From: CAWINY01 sp963837635
GTDB taxonomy: Bacteria; Acidobacteriota; Terriglobia; Terriglobales; Acidobacteriaceae
Reading direction: 5' to 3'
DNA: 64,000 nucleotides
Assembly: GCA_963837635.1 (NCBI GenBank)
Contig: CAWINY010000006.1
Coordinates: 186,001-250,000 of the forward strand
A program made the translations under genes and the position numbers. Positions 48,064 to 56,715 of the stretch are shown here, one piece after another; position 1 is the stretch's first letter, and every line of letters starts with the position of its first letter. The notes beneath the pieces were generated by a model. That model was not told where the DNA came from. It ran no database searches and saw only the letters and a program-made list of their open reading frames with translations.

Positions 48064-48561
48064 TTACGCAGCCTTGCCGGTCTTGGACTCAATGACCTTC
48101 TTCTCGCCTTCGCCGATGCTCACCTTGATCTGCTTCGGTTTGGCTTCGGCGCGCTTAGCGAGACGAATCTTCAACAAGCCGTTGGAATACTCCGCACTCA
48201 CGTTATCGGTATCCACTGAGTTCGGCAGCGTGAAGGAGCGGGTGAAGGAGCCATACTGGCGCTCTACGCGCTGGAAATTCTCCTTCTTCTCTTCCTTCTC
48301 CAGCTTGCGCTCGCCGTGCACCGTCAGGATATTGTTTTCCACGCGAATGTCGATGTCCTTCTGGTCGATGCCCGGGACATCCATCTTCAGGCTGATGGCG
48401 TGCTCATCTTCGTAAACGTCGACCGGCGGCAGGAAGCTGCCGAACCCCAACTCCTCGCTCCGGCCGGGGACTGCGACGCTCTCCTCGAACAACCGGTTCA
48501 TACGGTTCTGCAGGTTGGCCAAATCACGGAATGGATCCCAGCGGGTAATCATGGATGACAT
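48064..48561 (-). CDS. Hsp20/alpha-crystallin small heat-shock protein
   Basis: A 165-residue ATP-independent holdase. The N-terminus (RWDPFRDLANLQNRMNRLF) is typical of class A bacterial Hsp20. The alpha-crystallin domain (about 45-140) has DVYEDEHAISLKMDVPG and the conserved A-x-x-x-n-GLLKIRLAK end, with a C-terminal tail. ATG 48561 has GGAGG 10 nt upstream; ATG 48552 is less well placed. A promoter is visible at 48632-48660. An IS1595-type element sits just upstream of that promoter. Confidence 0.93.
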   Translation of the reverse strand: MSSMITRWDPFRDLANLQNRMNRLFEESVAVPGRSEELGFGSFLPPVDVYEDEHAISLKMDVPGIDQKDIDIRVENNILTVHGERKLEKEEKKENFQRVERQYGSFTRSFTLPNSVDTDNVSAEYSNGLLKIRLAKRAEAKPKQIKVSIGEGEKKVIESKTGKAA

Positions 48562-48631
48562 GGTTTTCTTACCTCCTTACTGTCGTTGTTTCGTTCTCTC
48601 AGTTAGTGAGATGCTGGTTAAGCACGAGAAG

Positions 48632-48660
48632 ATAATAAAAAGTGAGTCAGTTTATGTCAA
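48632..48660 (-). promoter_or_regulatory. hsp20 promoter, TTGACA-N17-TATTAT
   Basis: Read on the minus strand, TTGACA (48660-48655) and TATTAT (48637-48632) are separated by 17 bp, an almost perfect sigma70-type promoter about 70 bp before the hsp20 start codon. The -35 region lies 14 bp from the target duplication of the IS element. No HrcA/CIRCE box is visible. Confidence 0.7.
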
Positions 48661-48673
48661 GTCTTGGATAGTA

Positions 48674-48681
48674 TTTTTATT
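48674..48681 (+). repeat. left target-site duplication of the IS1595-type element
   Basis: TTTTTATT here is repeated exactly at 50019-50026, directly flanking the element ends. Confidence 0.8.
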
Positions 48682-48740
48682 CACGATTATTCACTTGACA
48701 CAAATACGGCTTTGTGCGATTCTGTTTATGGGAGCTGGTT

Positions 48741-49679
48741 ATGAACATCCGCGAAGCCGCCATAAAGTTTGCAACTGACGAGCAATGCTTGACTTACATC
48801 CAGCAGATGCGCTGGCCTGATGGCGTGGTCCGTTGCCCAGTGTGTGGGAACGACCGCATCCAGAAGGTTGAACGCAAGGCCGACTCCAAGAATCGGCGCA
48901 AGTGGTTCTATCTGTGCTTGGAAAAGACCTGTCATAACCAGTTCTCGCCCACGTCCGGCACGATCTTCCACGACTCCCATCTGCCGTTGATAGTGTGGTT
49001 CCAGGCCATCACGTTGGTTCTAAACGCCAAAAAGGGCATCTCGGCAAAGCAGCTACAGCGGGATCTCGGCATCGGCGGCTACAAAACCGCGTGGTATCTG
49101 TATCACCGCATCCGCGAAGCGATGACCGAAGGCACCATACCCCCGATTGGCGGCGGCGGAATCGTGGAAATTGACGAAACCTACATTGGCGGAAAGCAAA
49201 AGGGCAAAGGCGTTTACTTCGGCAAAAAGCAGAAGCAGACGGTGATGGGCGCTCGTGAGCGCGGCGGCGATCTGCGGCTTACTCATGTGCCGGATGCCAA
49301 GGGCAAGACGCTCAAGGGCTTCATCGAAACCAACGTCAGCCCTAACGTTGAGCTGGTAATGACGGATGATTCCTCGGCTGCTTATTCCGTCCTGAAAGAC
49401 ACCGGCAAGCACCGCACGGTGAACCACATAGCCGGACAGTACGTGAACGGCATTATCCACACGAATACGATTGAATCCGCATTTTCACTGCTCAAGCGCG
49501 GCATCGTGGGCAACTATCACAAGGTTTCAATAAAGCACTTGCAGCGTTATTTGAACGAGTTTCAGTACCGCTTCAACCGCCGCGATGAACCCGAGGATGC
49601 ATTCACCGAGACAGTGCGGCGGCTGGCGATATTCAAGCCCCTTCAGTTTGCTGCTCTGACTTCGGGGAAGAAGGCTTAG
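48741..49679 (+). CDS. IS1595-family (ISXO2-like) transposase
   Basis: ATG 48741 has GGGAG 6 nt upstream. The N-terminal zinc ribbon (CPVCGNDRIQ and CLEKTCHNQF) is followed by the DDE/DDN-type ISXO2 domain: VEIDETYIGGK (first acidic residue), VMTDDSSAAY (second) and HTNTIESAFSLLKRG with the RGIVG/HKVS segment. Length 312 aa is complete. A TTGACA box within the left end could drive it. The 3' end overlaps a 50-codon minus-strand gene. Confidence 0.93.
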   Translation: MNIREAAIKFATDEQCLTYIQQMRWPDGVVRCPVCGNDRIQKVERKADSKNRRKWFYLCLEKTCHNQFSPTSGTIFHDSHLPLIVWFQAITLVLNAKKGISAKQLQRDLGIGGYKTAWYLYHRIREAMTEGTIPPIGGGGIVEIDETYIGGKQKGKGVYFGKKQKQTVMGARERGGDLRLTHVPDAKGKTLKGFIETNVSPNVELVMTDDSSAAYSVLKDTGKHRTVNHIAGQYVNGIIHTNTIESAFSLLKRGIVGNYHKVSIKHLQRYLNEFQYRFNRRDEPEDAFTETVRRLAIFKPLQFAALTSGKKA

Positions 49680-49785
49680 GCTTCGCATGGGCCTTCTTCT
49701 TGCCCTTTATCTCAGCCGTTTTCTGCGGCGGCTTCGCCAGCATCCGCGTCAGAACCGTGTCGAATTGTCCTTTATCAGCTTTCAT
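49633..49785 (-). CDS. 50-residue basic protein carried by the IS
   Basis: Product begins MKADKGQFDTVLTRMLAKPP and is Lys-rich, ending EQQTEGA. The M-K-x-D-K-x-x-F-D-x-x-L pattern resembles short proteins often found beside IS1595 transposases, possibly a regulator. It overlaps the transposase end by 47 nt on the opposite strand and starts inside the end of the next upstream frame (49775-49966). Confidence 0.5.
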   Translation of the reverse strand: MKADKGQFDTVLTRMLAKPPQKTAEIKGKKKAHAKPKPSSPKSEQQTEGA

Positions 49786-49966
49786 GTACGTCTCGCTCAT
49801 TCATACCGGGCAGCGGCAGGGAGGGCCTGTCGGGGCGCTGGGGCGACCCTCCAACAAGCCGATAAACGCCGGGTTCAACCCGTTCAAACTTTCCGCTTCT
49901 CTGAATTACGCTGAACAAGATGTTTGACGCATTTTTGGGACTTTTGATCAAACCACCTTGGAGCAT
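49775..49966 (-). CDS. short winged-helix-like frame inside the IS
   Basis: ATG 49966 gives 63 residues (MLQGGLIKSPKNASNILFSV, then SGKFERVEPGVYRL), the pattern of a HARE-type or winged-helix HTH lacking its first helix. The frame is open through the right inverted repeat to 50128, so it may be the captured 3' part of a larger gene. Its stop overlaps the start of the 50-residue gene. Confidence 0.35.
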   Translation of the reverse strand: MLQGGLIKSPKNASNILFSVIQRSGKFERVEPGVYRLVGGSPQRPDRPSLPLPGMNERDVHES

Positions 49967-50018
49967 AAGTTTCTTGGCGTCTGCCGTCCGTCCGGTTTGT
50001 GTCAAGTGAATATTCGTG

Positions 50019-50026
50019 TTTTTATT
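50019..50026 (+). repeat. right target-site duplication of the IS1595-type element
   Basis: TTTTTATT, identical to 48674-48681. Confidence 0.8.
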
Positions 50027-50190
50027 TGCTTGTTTTTCAATGGTTTGAGGTAGATGTGCGAGAGCATTGTGCCGCGATCCTTGGTCGCAAAACCCGCTCT
50101 GCCCCGCCCGCCATAGAAGGATTGGCAAATCAGGTGGGGACCTTCTTTCTTACTGAGATGCCCTCATGGGGCGAGAAGGGATAACGAAAT

Positions 50191-51033
50191 TTACCGGGCG
50201 ATGAGCGGGATCGAAAGCAGGGCGGCGACGACCCCCGTCAGTTGCACCCGCGAAAGCCTCTCGCCCAGGATCAAGCGGGCCAGGATTACCGTAGTTGCAG
50301 GGTAGAAGGACGAGAGCACGACCGCGACATCCAGCCGCCCATGGCGCGTGGCGCCAACGTAGAGCGCATTGCCGGCGGAATCGAGCAGTCCGGCCACGAT
50401 CATGAACTTGAGCAGAGAAGCCGGTGGACACCATGGCTCGCGGCGGATGGTCAGCAGCGTGAACATTAGCAGCATCGAGGCTACGCGGGCCACCACCAAA
50501 GGCCAAAATGCCGACTGCTGACCGGCGTACTTCGAGAAGACCAGGAAGCCGCTGAAGCCCAAACCGGCTGCCATGGCCAACCCCAAGCCGCGTGGGCGGC
50601 CGAGGCCTTCGCCGGGCGTAGACATCAGCCAGATACTCAGCAGGGCGACGACGAAGCCGGCGAACTGCAATGGGCCGGGAGCACCCTCGGTGCGGAAGCT
50701 GAGAGCGACCGGCACCACCGCGGTCAGAACCGCGGCGATCGGGGCGTTGATGCCCATAGGTCCGACCGCCAGCGCGCGATAGAGGCTGGCCAGACCCAGG
50801 CCGCCGGAGATGCCAGCCGCCGCTCCCCACAGCATAGGAATGCGCTGGGGCAGGGGATCATGCGCCGCCAGTGCGAGGGCTGTCATCAAGAGCAGGCCTG
50901 TGGCGTGGGCAACGATCACAATGCCGAACGCATTGGCCCTCTTGGCGACAAAGCCTCCACTGAAGTCAGCCGCGCCCCAGGAGGCGGCAGCGGCCAAGCT
51001 CAGCGATCCGGCCAGAAGTGGAGCTGCCTGCAT
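50191..51033 (-). CDS. EamA/DMT-superfamily transporter
   Basis: A 280-residue inner-membrane protein with ten predicted helices in two EamA repeats (about 8-135 and 150-278). Repeat motifs include LYRALAVGPMGINAPIAAV and YVGATRHGRLDVAVVLSSFYPATTVILA followed by LGERLSRVQ, all typical of drug/metabolite exporters. Substrate cannot be inferred. ATG 51033 is preferred over the TTG just upstream. Confidence 0.88.
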   Translation of the reverse strand: MQAAPLLAGSLSLAAAASWGAADFSGGFVAKRANAFGIVIVAHATGLLLMTALALAAHDPLPQRIPMLWGAAAGISGGLGLASLYRALAVGPMGINAPIAAVLTAVVPVALSFRTEGAPGPLQFAGFVVALLSIWLMSTPGEGLGRPRGLGLAMAAGLGFSGFLVFSKYAGQQSAFWPLVVARVASMLLMFTLLTIRREPWCPPASLLKFMIVAGLLDSAGNALYVGATRHGRLDVAVVLSSFYPATTVILARLILGERLSRVQLTGVVAALLSIPLIAR

Positions 51034-51171
51034 CAATACAGAATAACAACGGATTGAGTCAGGATCAGAGGTCGAGGATCACGCTGCGGGGCAGCACACA
51101 ACACTGGTGGTGCGAAGGGGGATTTCACAACAAAGTACCTTCGATGTGCAAACATGTTTACAATCCCCAGC

Positions 51172-51873
51172 ATGAGACACCGCGCACTGCTTGCGATCGT
51201 ATCAATGTTCCTCGTGTGCAGCAGTAATACCTTTCCGGCGCACGCCCAGTCGAAATGCCAAGATGCGGCCGACGTCTCCCACTTCAGCGTGCTTTTCCAA
51301 AATAGCCGAGTCCGCGTATTGGTTCTTGAACTTGGCCGGTTAGAAAGCACGAAGCCATATTGCAACAAGAGCGCGTATCTGTCGATTGTGACCACTGCAA
51401 GTCGATCAACAACCATCGCCCAAGGCGCGGCCGGTGTTGGTCACGACTGGAACCCCGGCGAAGCCCGATTTCATTACAGGCCCGTACAGCAGACCATTCG
51501 TAATGAAACTTCCGCGGCGCATCGGGAGATTGTCGTGGAGACGTTCTTGCCTGTGCAGTACAACCCGCTGGATGGGAATTACGACACTGACGAGTTTGGT
51601 TCAGACCTGACTGTAGTGAAACCTACGTGGTCAACGTCTTTCAGCCGGGGTGCGCTTTTTGCCACCAGAACTCAATTAGCCGTTGGCGACAGCGTCCACT
51701 TGTCGGGAGCCGACCATGTTCTAATTGCTCTTACCGACATTGTTCTCACCAGTGACGCCGATAAGACAATCCGGATGGACAAGCATGAGGCAACTATCTT
51801 GAAGGGCAGTGAGACGAGCAAACTCACAAATACCGACACGGCTCCAGCCAAGTTCGTCATCGTGGATTTTTGA
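51172..51873 (+). CDS. secreted cupin-like protein
   Basis: The start is placed at ATG 51172 (signal peptide MRHRALLAIVSMFLVCSSNTFPAHAQ); ATG 51154 is an alternative. The mature protein shows two repeats of a cupin-like strand pattern (NSRVRVLVLELGRLESTKPY and VGDSVHLSGADHVLIALTD), but the metal-binding histidines of typical cupins are mostly missing. The enzyme function is therefore unknown. It stands alone between divergent and convergent neighbours. Confidence 0.6.
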   Translation: MRHRALLAIVSMFLVCSSNTFPAHAQSKCQDAADVSHFSVLFQNSRVRVLVLELGRLESTKPYCNKSAYLSIVTTASRSTTIAQGAAGVGHDWNPGEARFHYRPVQQTIRNETSAAHREIVVETFLPVQYNPLDGNYDTDEFGSDLTVVKPTWSTSFSRGALFATRTQLAVGDSVHLSGADHVLIALTDIVLTSDADKTIRMDKHEATILKGSETSKLTNTDTAPAKFVIVDF

Positions 51874-51973
51874 GGCGTATCGCGCCGTTCCGCAGGGCTG
51901 CACAAGAAACTGCTTTCGAGCTGGAGCGCCTACCCATAGTTGTCGATAACACCCTCCAGGTCAAGGTATAACG

Positions 51974-52094
51974 CTGTCATCCTGAGCGGAGCGCAGCGGA
52001 GTCGAAGGACCTTGCGGTTAGGCCCGCCAAACACAAGGTGCTTCGACTCGCCGGATCGCGAAAAGCGCGCGATCCGGTTCGCTCAGCATGACAG
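51974..52094. repeat. intergenic palindrome (CTGTCATCCTGAGCG family)
   Basis: CTGTCATCCTGAGCG at 51974 pairs with CGCTCAGCATGACAG ending at 52094, enclosing GTCGAAGG-type and GATCGCG/CGCGATC sub-palindromes. A partial copy (CCTTCGACTCCGCTCAGGG) follows at about 52134-52152. This fills most of the 51874-52197 gap. Confidence 0.65.
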
Positions 52095-52197
52095 CAAATC
52101 TTCCGGCGCAGGTTCCCCGCCCGCCAGCTAGACCCTTCGACTCCGCTCAGGGCAGGCTCTGGTGCTACACCTGATACCTGAGGTGGCGATTGCCGGT

Positions 52198-52641
52198 CTA
52201 GGCTGCCTTCTTGGAGGCTTCCTTGGCTCGCCTCTCGAGTTCGTCGTGGGACACATCCTCGATGTGAGTGGCGATGAACCAGAAGTTGCCCGAGGGATCG
52301 GTGACGCCGCCGCTGCGGTCGCCGTAGAACTGGTCGGCCGGCTCCATCACGGAGGTGGCGCCCGCCTCCAGAGCGCGGCTATAAGCCTCGTCGATGTCCT
52401 TGACGTAAACGTAGAGCTGACCCGGCCGGGCTTTCCACTGGCCCATGGGTTCGCCCAGCATGATCAGCGAATCGCCGATCTTGACTTCGGCGTGCATGAT
52501 GCCGCCGTCGGGACGCAGGAAGCGTTCTTTCTCCTCGGCGCCAAAGGTGTGCTTCAGAAAGTCAATGAGCCGGTCCACGTTGGGGACGGTCAGGTAAGGG
52601 GTCACGCTGTGGCATCCCTCAGGAATGGGCTTTACCGCCAT
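52198..52641 (-). CDS. VOC/PhnB-like glyoxalase-fold protein
   Basis: A 147-residue cytoplasmic protein of the vicinal oxygen chelate superfamily. Pattern: VTPYLTVPNVDRLIDFLKHTFGAEEKER, HAEVKIGDSLIMLGE, LYVYVKDIDEAYSRALEAG and DRSGGVTDPSGNFWFIATH, which is the PhnB-like/AraC-less YCII type of single-module VOC protein. GGAGG lies 5 nt before the ATG. It is monocistronic here, and the substrate is unknown. Confidence 0.85.
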   Translation of the reverse strand: MAVKPIPEGCHSVTPYLTVPNVDRLIDFLKHTFGAEEKERFLRPDGGIMHAEVKIGDSLIMLGEPMGQWKARPGQLYVYVKDIDEAYSRALEAGATSVMEPADQFYGDRSGGVTDPSGNFWFIATHIEDVSHDELERRAKEASKKAA

Positions 52642-52842
52642 AGAATCCTCCTCACAACGCCGGGGGTTCCCCCCCAGACGTGCCGTAATGCCTGATGGGG
52701 TTTCGGAGTTGTCGAGCGGGTTGGATGCAGTGCTTCCGGGAGGTGGTGCCGAAGTTCGTTCAATTTTCAGAGCCAGGCGCCTGTTGTGCCTGGAACAAAG
52801 ACGAGGGAAGCATTAAGCAAAGGATCAAGGCTTGCGAATTAG

Positions 52843-53274
52843 CTAAAGAGGGTCGCTGCCTTCGCCGGCGGCCCAGTTTTCGATTCTCACTCCACGTACA
52901 CGCCTGAATTCCCGGTCGTTGTTGGTTACCAGGATCAGGTCAGCAGCTTTCGCGTGAGCGGCAATCCAGAGGTCGTTGTTGCCGATGATCTCGCCGCGAG
53001 ATTCCAAGTCTCGACGTATCCGGCCATACGCGCGGCCTGCTTCCAGAGGCATTGGCAACACAGGCAGCAGGCAGGCCAGTTCCTCGAGTTGCTGGAGCGC
53101 CCGTTCGCGTTGGCGACTTTTCTCGGCTCCGTAGAGAAGTTCGCCGTAGGTGATCACCGACAGAACAGCTTCTCCAGTTCTGAGCCGTTGAAAGCGGGCC
53201 AGAATTTCCGTTGGTCGTTGCTGCCGGATGTAAATGCAGATATTTGTGTCCAGGAGGTAGCGGGCGTTCATCAA
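52843..53274 (-). CDS. vapC: VapC-like PIN-domain toxin RNase
   Basis: PIN-domain ribonuclease of about 142 aa. Acidic residues of the active site are visible in YLLDTNICIYI (Asp), TYGELLYGAEKS (Glu), and NDLWIAAHA with VTNNDREFRRV (Asp). The start overlaps the vapB stop by 4 nt. It is expected to cleave tRNA or rRNA when freed from VapB. Antitoxin, order and operator agree. Confidence 0.9.
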   Translation of the reverse strand: MMNARYLLDTNICIYIRQQRPTEILARFQRLRTGEAVLSVITYGELLYGAEKSRQRERALQQLEELACLLPVLPMPLEAGRAYGRIRRDLESRGEIIGNNDLWIAAHAKAADLILVTNNDREFRRVRGVRIENWAAGEGSDPL

Positions 53275-53501
53275 AGGCCTTTGCGCTGCTGGGGAACTGC
53301 ATCCTTGCGATCAGTCGAAAAGCAATCTTCCGGCAGGTCCGTTAACAGATGGAAAGCCGCTGCCATTGCCCGCGGATTTTCGCGCAGCACGATCTCGTCG
53401 CCGCGCCGAAATATCTCGACCTCGGAGCTGCTTAGCCGGAACTCTTTCGGTAGTCGCACAGCCTGACTGTTGCCGGAATTAAAGACCTTCGCCTTTTTCA
53501 T
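53271..53501 (-). CDS. vapB: VapB-like AbrB/SpoVT antitoxin
   Basis: ATG 53501 starts MKKAKVFNSGNSQAVRLPKE, the classic swapped-hairpin AbrB motif of VapB, followed by a toxin-binding tail. About 76 aa. The frame extends upstream into the operator, so the later ATG is correct (GGAGG lies upstream). It precedes and overlaps vapC. Autoregulation through the palindrome at 53514-53537 is likely. Confidence 0.9.
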   Translation of the reverse strand: MKKAKVFNSGNSQAVRLPKEFRLSSSEVEIFRRGDEIVLRENPRAMAAAFHLLTDLPEDCFSTDRKDAVPQQRKGL

Positions 53502-53513
53502 TACGTTCCTCCG

Positions 53514-53537
53514 GTGTATATACGTGCAAGTATACAC
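53514..53537 (-). promoter_or_regulatory. palindromic operator of vapBC
   Basis: GTGTATA (53514-53520) and TATACAC (53531-53537) form a 7-bp inverted repeat with a 10-bp centre, 13 bp upstream of vapB, the expected place for VapBC binding. Confidence 0.65.
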
Positions 53538-53638
53538 GCCAGCGCGCGTCAAGAAAATGCTGTGCGCGCTCTAGCTCAGAGCGGGAAATCCCAGTTGCTG
53601 GTGCGCTAAGCCGGACTCGATCCAAGCCCTAGGAACAC

Positions 53639-55057
53639 CTACGCGTAGGCGTGCAGGCCGGGTAGCAGGTAAGTCACGCCGAAGAAGGTAAACATCACTA
53701 CCGCGAAGCCCAGGATCGCGAAATAAGCCGCGCGCCGACCGCGCCAGCCGCGGGTAATCCTCATATGCAAGTAACCCGCGTAGACCAGCCAAGTGATGGC
53801 AGCCCAGGTCTCCTTGGGATCCCAGCTCCAGTACGAGCCCCAGGTGCGGTTAGCCCAATAGGCCCCGGCCGCAATCATCATGGTCAACAGCGGGAAAGCG
53901 ATCGCGATGGTTTTGTAGGTGACTTCGTCCAGCACCGCGGTGCTGGGGAGCATGCGCTCCAGGCCCTCGCGGCGGCGGTATAACATCAGGTACAGCAACG
54001 AGGCGAAGATACCGCTCAGCAGGCCCGAGAGGATGAACGGGCTGGCAGCCATCGCAGTGGGGTAGACCCCGTCCAGGACCGGCGAAGGATAGCTCGCACC
54101 GCTAACCCGCCAGGCGAAGGCGCCGAGCGCCAACACCTGCAAAGCCATGCCAACGAATACGGCACTGTTGGCCGCGGGCAGCAGGCGGGGGTTCTTGGTC
54201 AGCTTCGAAATGAAGTAGATGGCCAGCGGGGCGGCGGCGGCAAAGGCTGCAAGCACGAAAAGCCAGCCCAGATCCGGAATAGTCACCATCAGGCGCGTCT
54301 TGCCGCCGCCGGGGATGCTCATCTCATCTTTCTGAACCGCGTCCCACGCCACCACGCTCAAGCCTCCCCATCGCTCGAAGCGGGTGAGGATGCCGACATA
54401 GATTGCCACTGACAGCGCACTGGTGACCGCCAAGAATGTTTCCGTCTGCAGGTTATCCTTGATCAGGAACATGATCGCCAGGGCAAAGCTGAGCGCGCAA
54501 GCGGCATAAGCCAGCATGGCCAGCGTCACGTGAATGTGAAGCCACGTTGATTGCAGCGCGGGGACCAGCGGGCGGACGTCGGAGGGCAACAACTGCATCA
54601 GCACCACCGCAATTACCGCCAGCGGCATGGTGACGCTGCCGATCAGCTTGACTCCGAACTTGCGTTCGGCAAGCTGGGTAAGCAAGGCCACGGTCCAGGT
54701 AAAACAGAGCAGCATCTCATAGATGCTGGCAAAGGGCGGATGTCCGGCCAGATACCAGCGATGCGCCGCGGCTCCGGTATTCGCAATGAGGCCAATGATG
54801 CTGATGATGGAGGCAAATTTGACGTATTTGTCTATGCCGCTGACGCCGAAGGCGATGTACAGCGCGGCCGCGCCAGCGTAAAAGATCAGCGCCAGGAACA
54901 ACATGGTGGTCTCGCTGACCAAGCTGCCAGTCTTGCCCATGTTGAGCAGGGTCAGCACCGTCAGGAAGGCGAGTGCAAGTCCGACCGCCACGATCAGACC
55001 GTTGCCTGAGGGGGCCTGCTGCCGCTTCAATTTCACTCTGGTTGCACGCGTAGCCAT
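53639..55057 (-). CDS. ccsA: CcsA/ResC-type cytochrome c assembly protein
   Basis: Polytopic heme handling protein of System II. About 12 helices; the heme-binding WWD-type loop is GAYWANRTWGSYWSWDPKETW (around residue 400-420), and conserved histidines lie in LHIHVTLAML and elsewhere. With ResB it delivers heme to CxxCH apocytochromes outside the membrane. It starts 18 nt after resB in the same operon. Confidence 0.93.
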   Translation of the reverse strand: MATRATRVKLKRQQAPSGNGLIVAVGLALAFLTVLTLLNMGKTGSLVSETTMLFLALIFYAGAAALYIAFGVSGIDKYVKFASIISIIGLIANTGAAAHRWYLAGHPPFASIYEMLLCFTWTVALLTQLAERKFGVKLIGSVTMPLAVIAVVLMQLLPSDVRPLVPALQSTWLHIHVTLAMLAYAACALSFALAIMFLIKDNLQTETFLAVTSALSVAIYVGILTRFERWGGLSVVAWDAVQKDEMSIPGGGKTRLMVTIPDLGWLFVLAAFAAAAPLAIYFISKLTKNPRLLPAANSAVFVGMALQVLALGAFAWRVSGASYPSPVLDGVYPTAMAASPFILSGLLSGIFASLLYLMLYRRREGLERMLPSTAVLDEVTYKTIAIAFPLLTMMIAAGAYWANRTWGSYWSWDPKETWAAITWLVYAGYLHMRITRGWRGRRAAYFAILGFAVVMFTFFGVTYLLPGLHAYA

Positions 55058-55075
55058 TAAACTTCAAACTCCCAT

Positions 55076-56524
55076 CTACTTCTCGGCGGGAACCAGCTCG
55101 GCCAGCGGGGCCGTGCGTGCCATTCCCAACTCTTTTTCGATTGCTTCCGTCAGATTGCGGAAGCGATGCTCAAACGCCTCGCGATTCTTGTTGGCGGCTC
55201 CGCCAATCCAGAGCACCAGATGACCCTCCTTGTCGAGGACCGGCACCGCCCAATAGCGCACATGCAGCAGGTAGAACGAGATCATCAGCCCGGCGCCCAT
55301 CAGCAGACAGCCCGCCCAAACCAGCCACTGCCCGGGTTCGTGCGAGACCTGTAGCCCGGACTGGTCGATCATCTTAAGGTCCGACATCTGGAAGGCGAAG
55401 GGGAAGGCCTTGCCTGGGTCCGTCACCTCGCCCCAAAGGAGCCATGCCGGCTGGGTTTTTCCCTCGGGCGTCTTGATCTCGATTTGCGCAGCCGGGTTTT
55501 GCAGGCTTCGCGAGCGCTGGTAGACCTCGCCGTTGTCCTGGCGGTAGGCGTCGGGGATAAAGCGCAATACCTTGAGAGTTGTGCCGCCGGCCAACTGAGT
55601 CGGGGCATTCATGCCGAGGTTGACGGTCTGTACCGTTTTGTCGCTCTTGCTGCCGATGCCGAGAACGATATTCTTGACCCGGTCGCTGGGGCCGAAATCC
55701 GACTGATAAAAGCGGATTCCCTGATAGACCAGCGGCTCGTTGACCGTGATCTGCTGATGCAGGACCTCTTTGCCATCCTCCAGCACGGTCAGCTTGGACC
55801 ACCACTGCTTCGGCATGCCCTGGAAGTCGCCGGTGTAGTCCTCGCGTCCGGCGGCGTCGCAGCGCAGGGCGAAGGGCAGAGTCCGGGTGCCGCCTTCGCG
55901 CGATTGGATCTGCTGCACGGCCGGATCGCCGGGAATCAGTTCTACAAAACCTTTGTAGCCCCACACCGCGTCCACAATGCCACCCAAAAAGATGAGCAGC
56001 AGGCTGGCGTGGACCACGTACACCGCCATCACTGCAAAGCGGCTCTTCTCCGCGTAAAGGGAAACCTCGTCATGCTCGACGATCCGCTCCGGGTCGAGGC
56101 CGAGCTTCTTCATCGCCCGCTCGGTGGCGTTTAGCGCGGCTTCGGCATCCTGGATGGGGATCTGCTTTTTTGTGGGCAAGGCAGCGCGGAAGTGGGGTTC
56201 GGTGCGGCGGTAGGGCCGCGCGTAGTATCTCCACGCTTTGGGAAAGCGCTCGATGGAAACGAAGATGATGCTCAGCGCTACCAGCCCCAGCAGCAGCGCA
56301 AACCACCACGCGTGGTAAACGTCCGTCAGTCCGAGAGCATCCAGCACCCGCAATACCTGCGGCGAGTAGGCGCGCTCCATCTCTTCGGGACCGGTCAGCG
56401 GCCGTTGCAGAATCAGCGTGCCGGCGGCGGAGACGATCGCCGTGATGATCAACAGAATAATTCCGGTGCGAACCGCACCCAGCGTTTGCGTACAACGCCG
56501 CCAAAGCGATACAGCAACACCCAT
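55076..56524 (-). CDS. resB: ResB-like cytochrome c biogenesis protein
   Basis: Three N-terminal helices (about 15-40, 70-90 and 170-190), a large periplasmic beta domain (about 195-410: TLPFALRCD, LVYQGIRFYQSDFG, the VNLGMNAP region) and a fourth helix (WLVWAGCLLMGAGLMISFYL). Typical of ResB. ATG 56524 has GGAGG upstream with 11-nt spacing; ATG 56542 is an alternative. It forms the System II synthetase with CcsA. Confidence 0.9.
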   Translation of the reverse strand: MGVAVSLWRRCTQTLGAVRTGIILLIITAIVSAAGTLILQRPLTGPEEMERAYSPQVLRVLDALGLTDVYHAWWFALLLGLVALSIIFVSIERFPKAWRYYARPYRRTEPHFRAALPTKKQIPIQDAEAALNATERAMKKLGLDPERIVEHDEVSLYAEKSRFAVMAVYVVHASLLLIFLGGIVDAVWGYKGFVELIPGDPAVQQIQSREGGTRTLPFALRCDAAGREDYTGDFQGMPKQWWSKLTVLEDGKEVLHQQITVNEPLVYQGIRFYQSDFGPSDRVKNIVLGIGSKSDKTVQTVNLGMNAPTQLAGGTTLKVLRFIPDAYRQDNGEVYQRSRSLQNPAAQIEIKTPEGKTQPAWLLWGEVTDPGKAFPFAFQMSDLKMIDQSGLQVSHEPGQWLVWAGCLLMGAGLMISFYLLHVRYWAVPVLDKEGHLVLWIGGAANKNREAFEHRFRNLTEAIEKELGMARTAPLAELVPAEK

Positions 56525-56715
56525 TCCTACTGCAACCTCCATCAACAACAAGGCACATCGTGCGACGCACGAACGAAGCAGAGCGATAGGCCTAGTTAAG
56601 TGCCTGCGAACGCAGTTTAACCGATTTTGCCCACAGCTTGCTTTAGGGCTAAGGTGATCGCCATGGCCTGTGAGGCTAGTGTAGCGTCACAATCAAGGGC
56701 ATGTAAGGCAATGCG

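Larger units (their letters stand above)
48682..50018 (+). mobile_element. IS1595-type insertion sequence, 1337 bp
   Basis: The ends are inverted repeats: CACGATTATTCACTTGACAC on the left and GTGTCAAGTGAATATTCGTG on the right (one mismatch in 20 bp), continuing imperfectly. Flanking 8-bp duplications (48674-48681 and 50019-50026) match the family's habit. It contains an intact transposase on the plus strand and two small minus-strand reading frames in its right 390 bp. Intact ends, transposase and duplication suggest a recent insertion. Confidence 0.88.
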
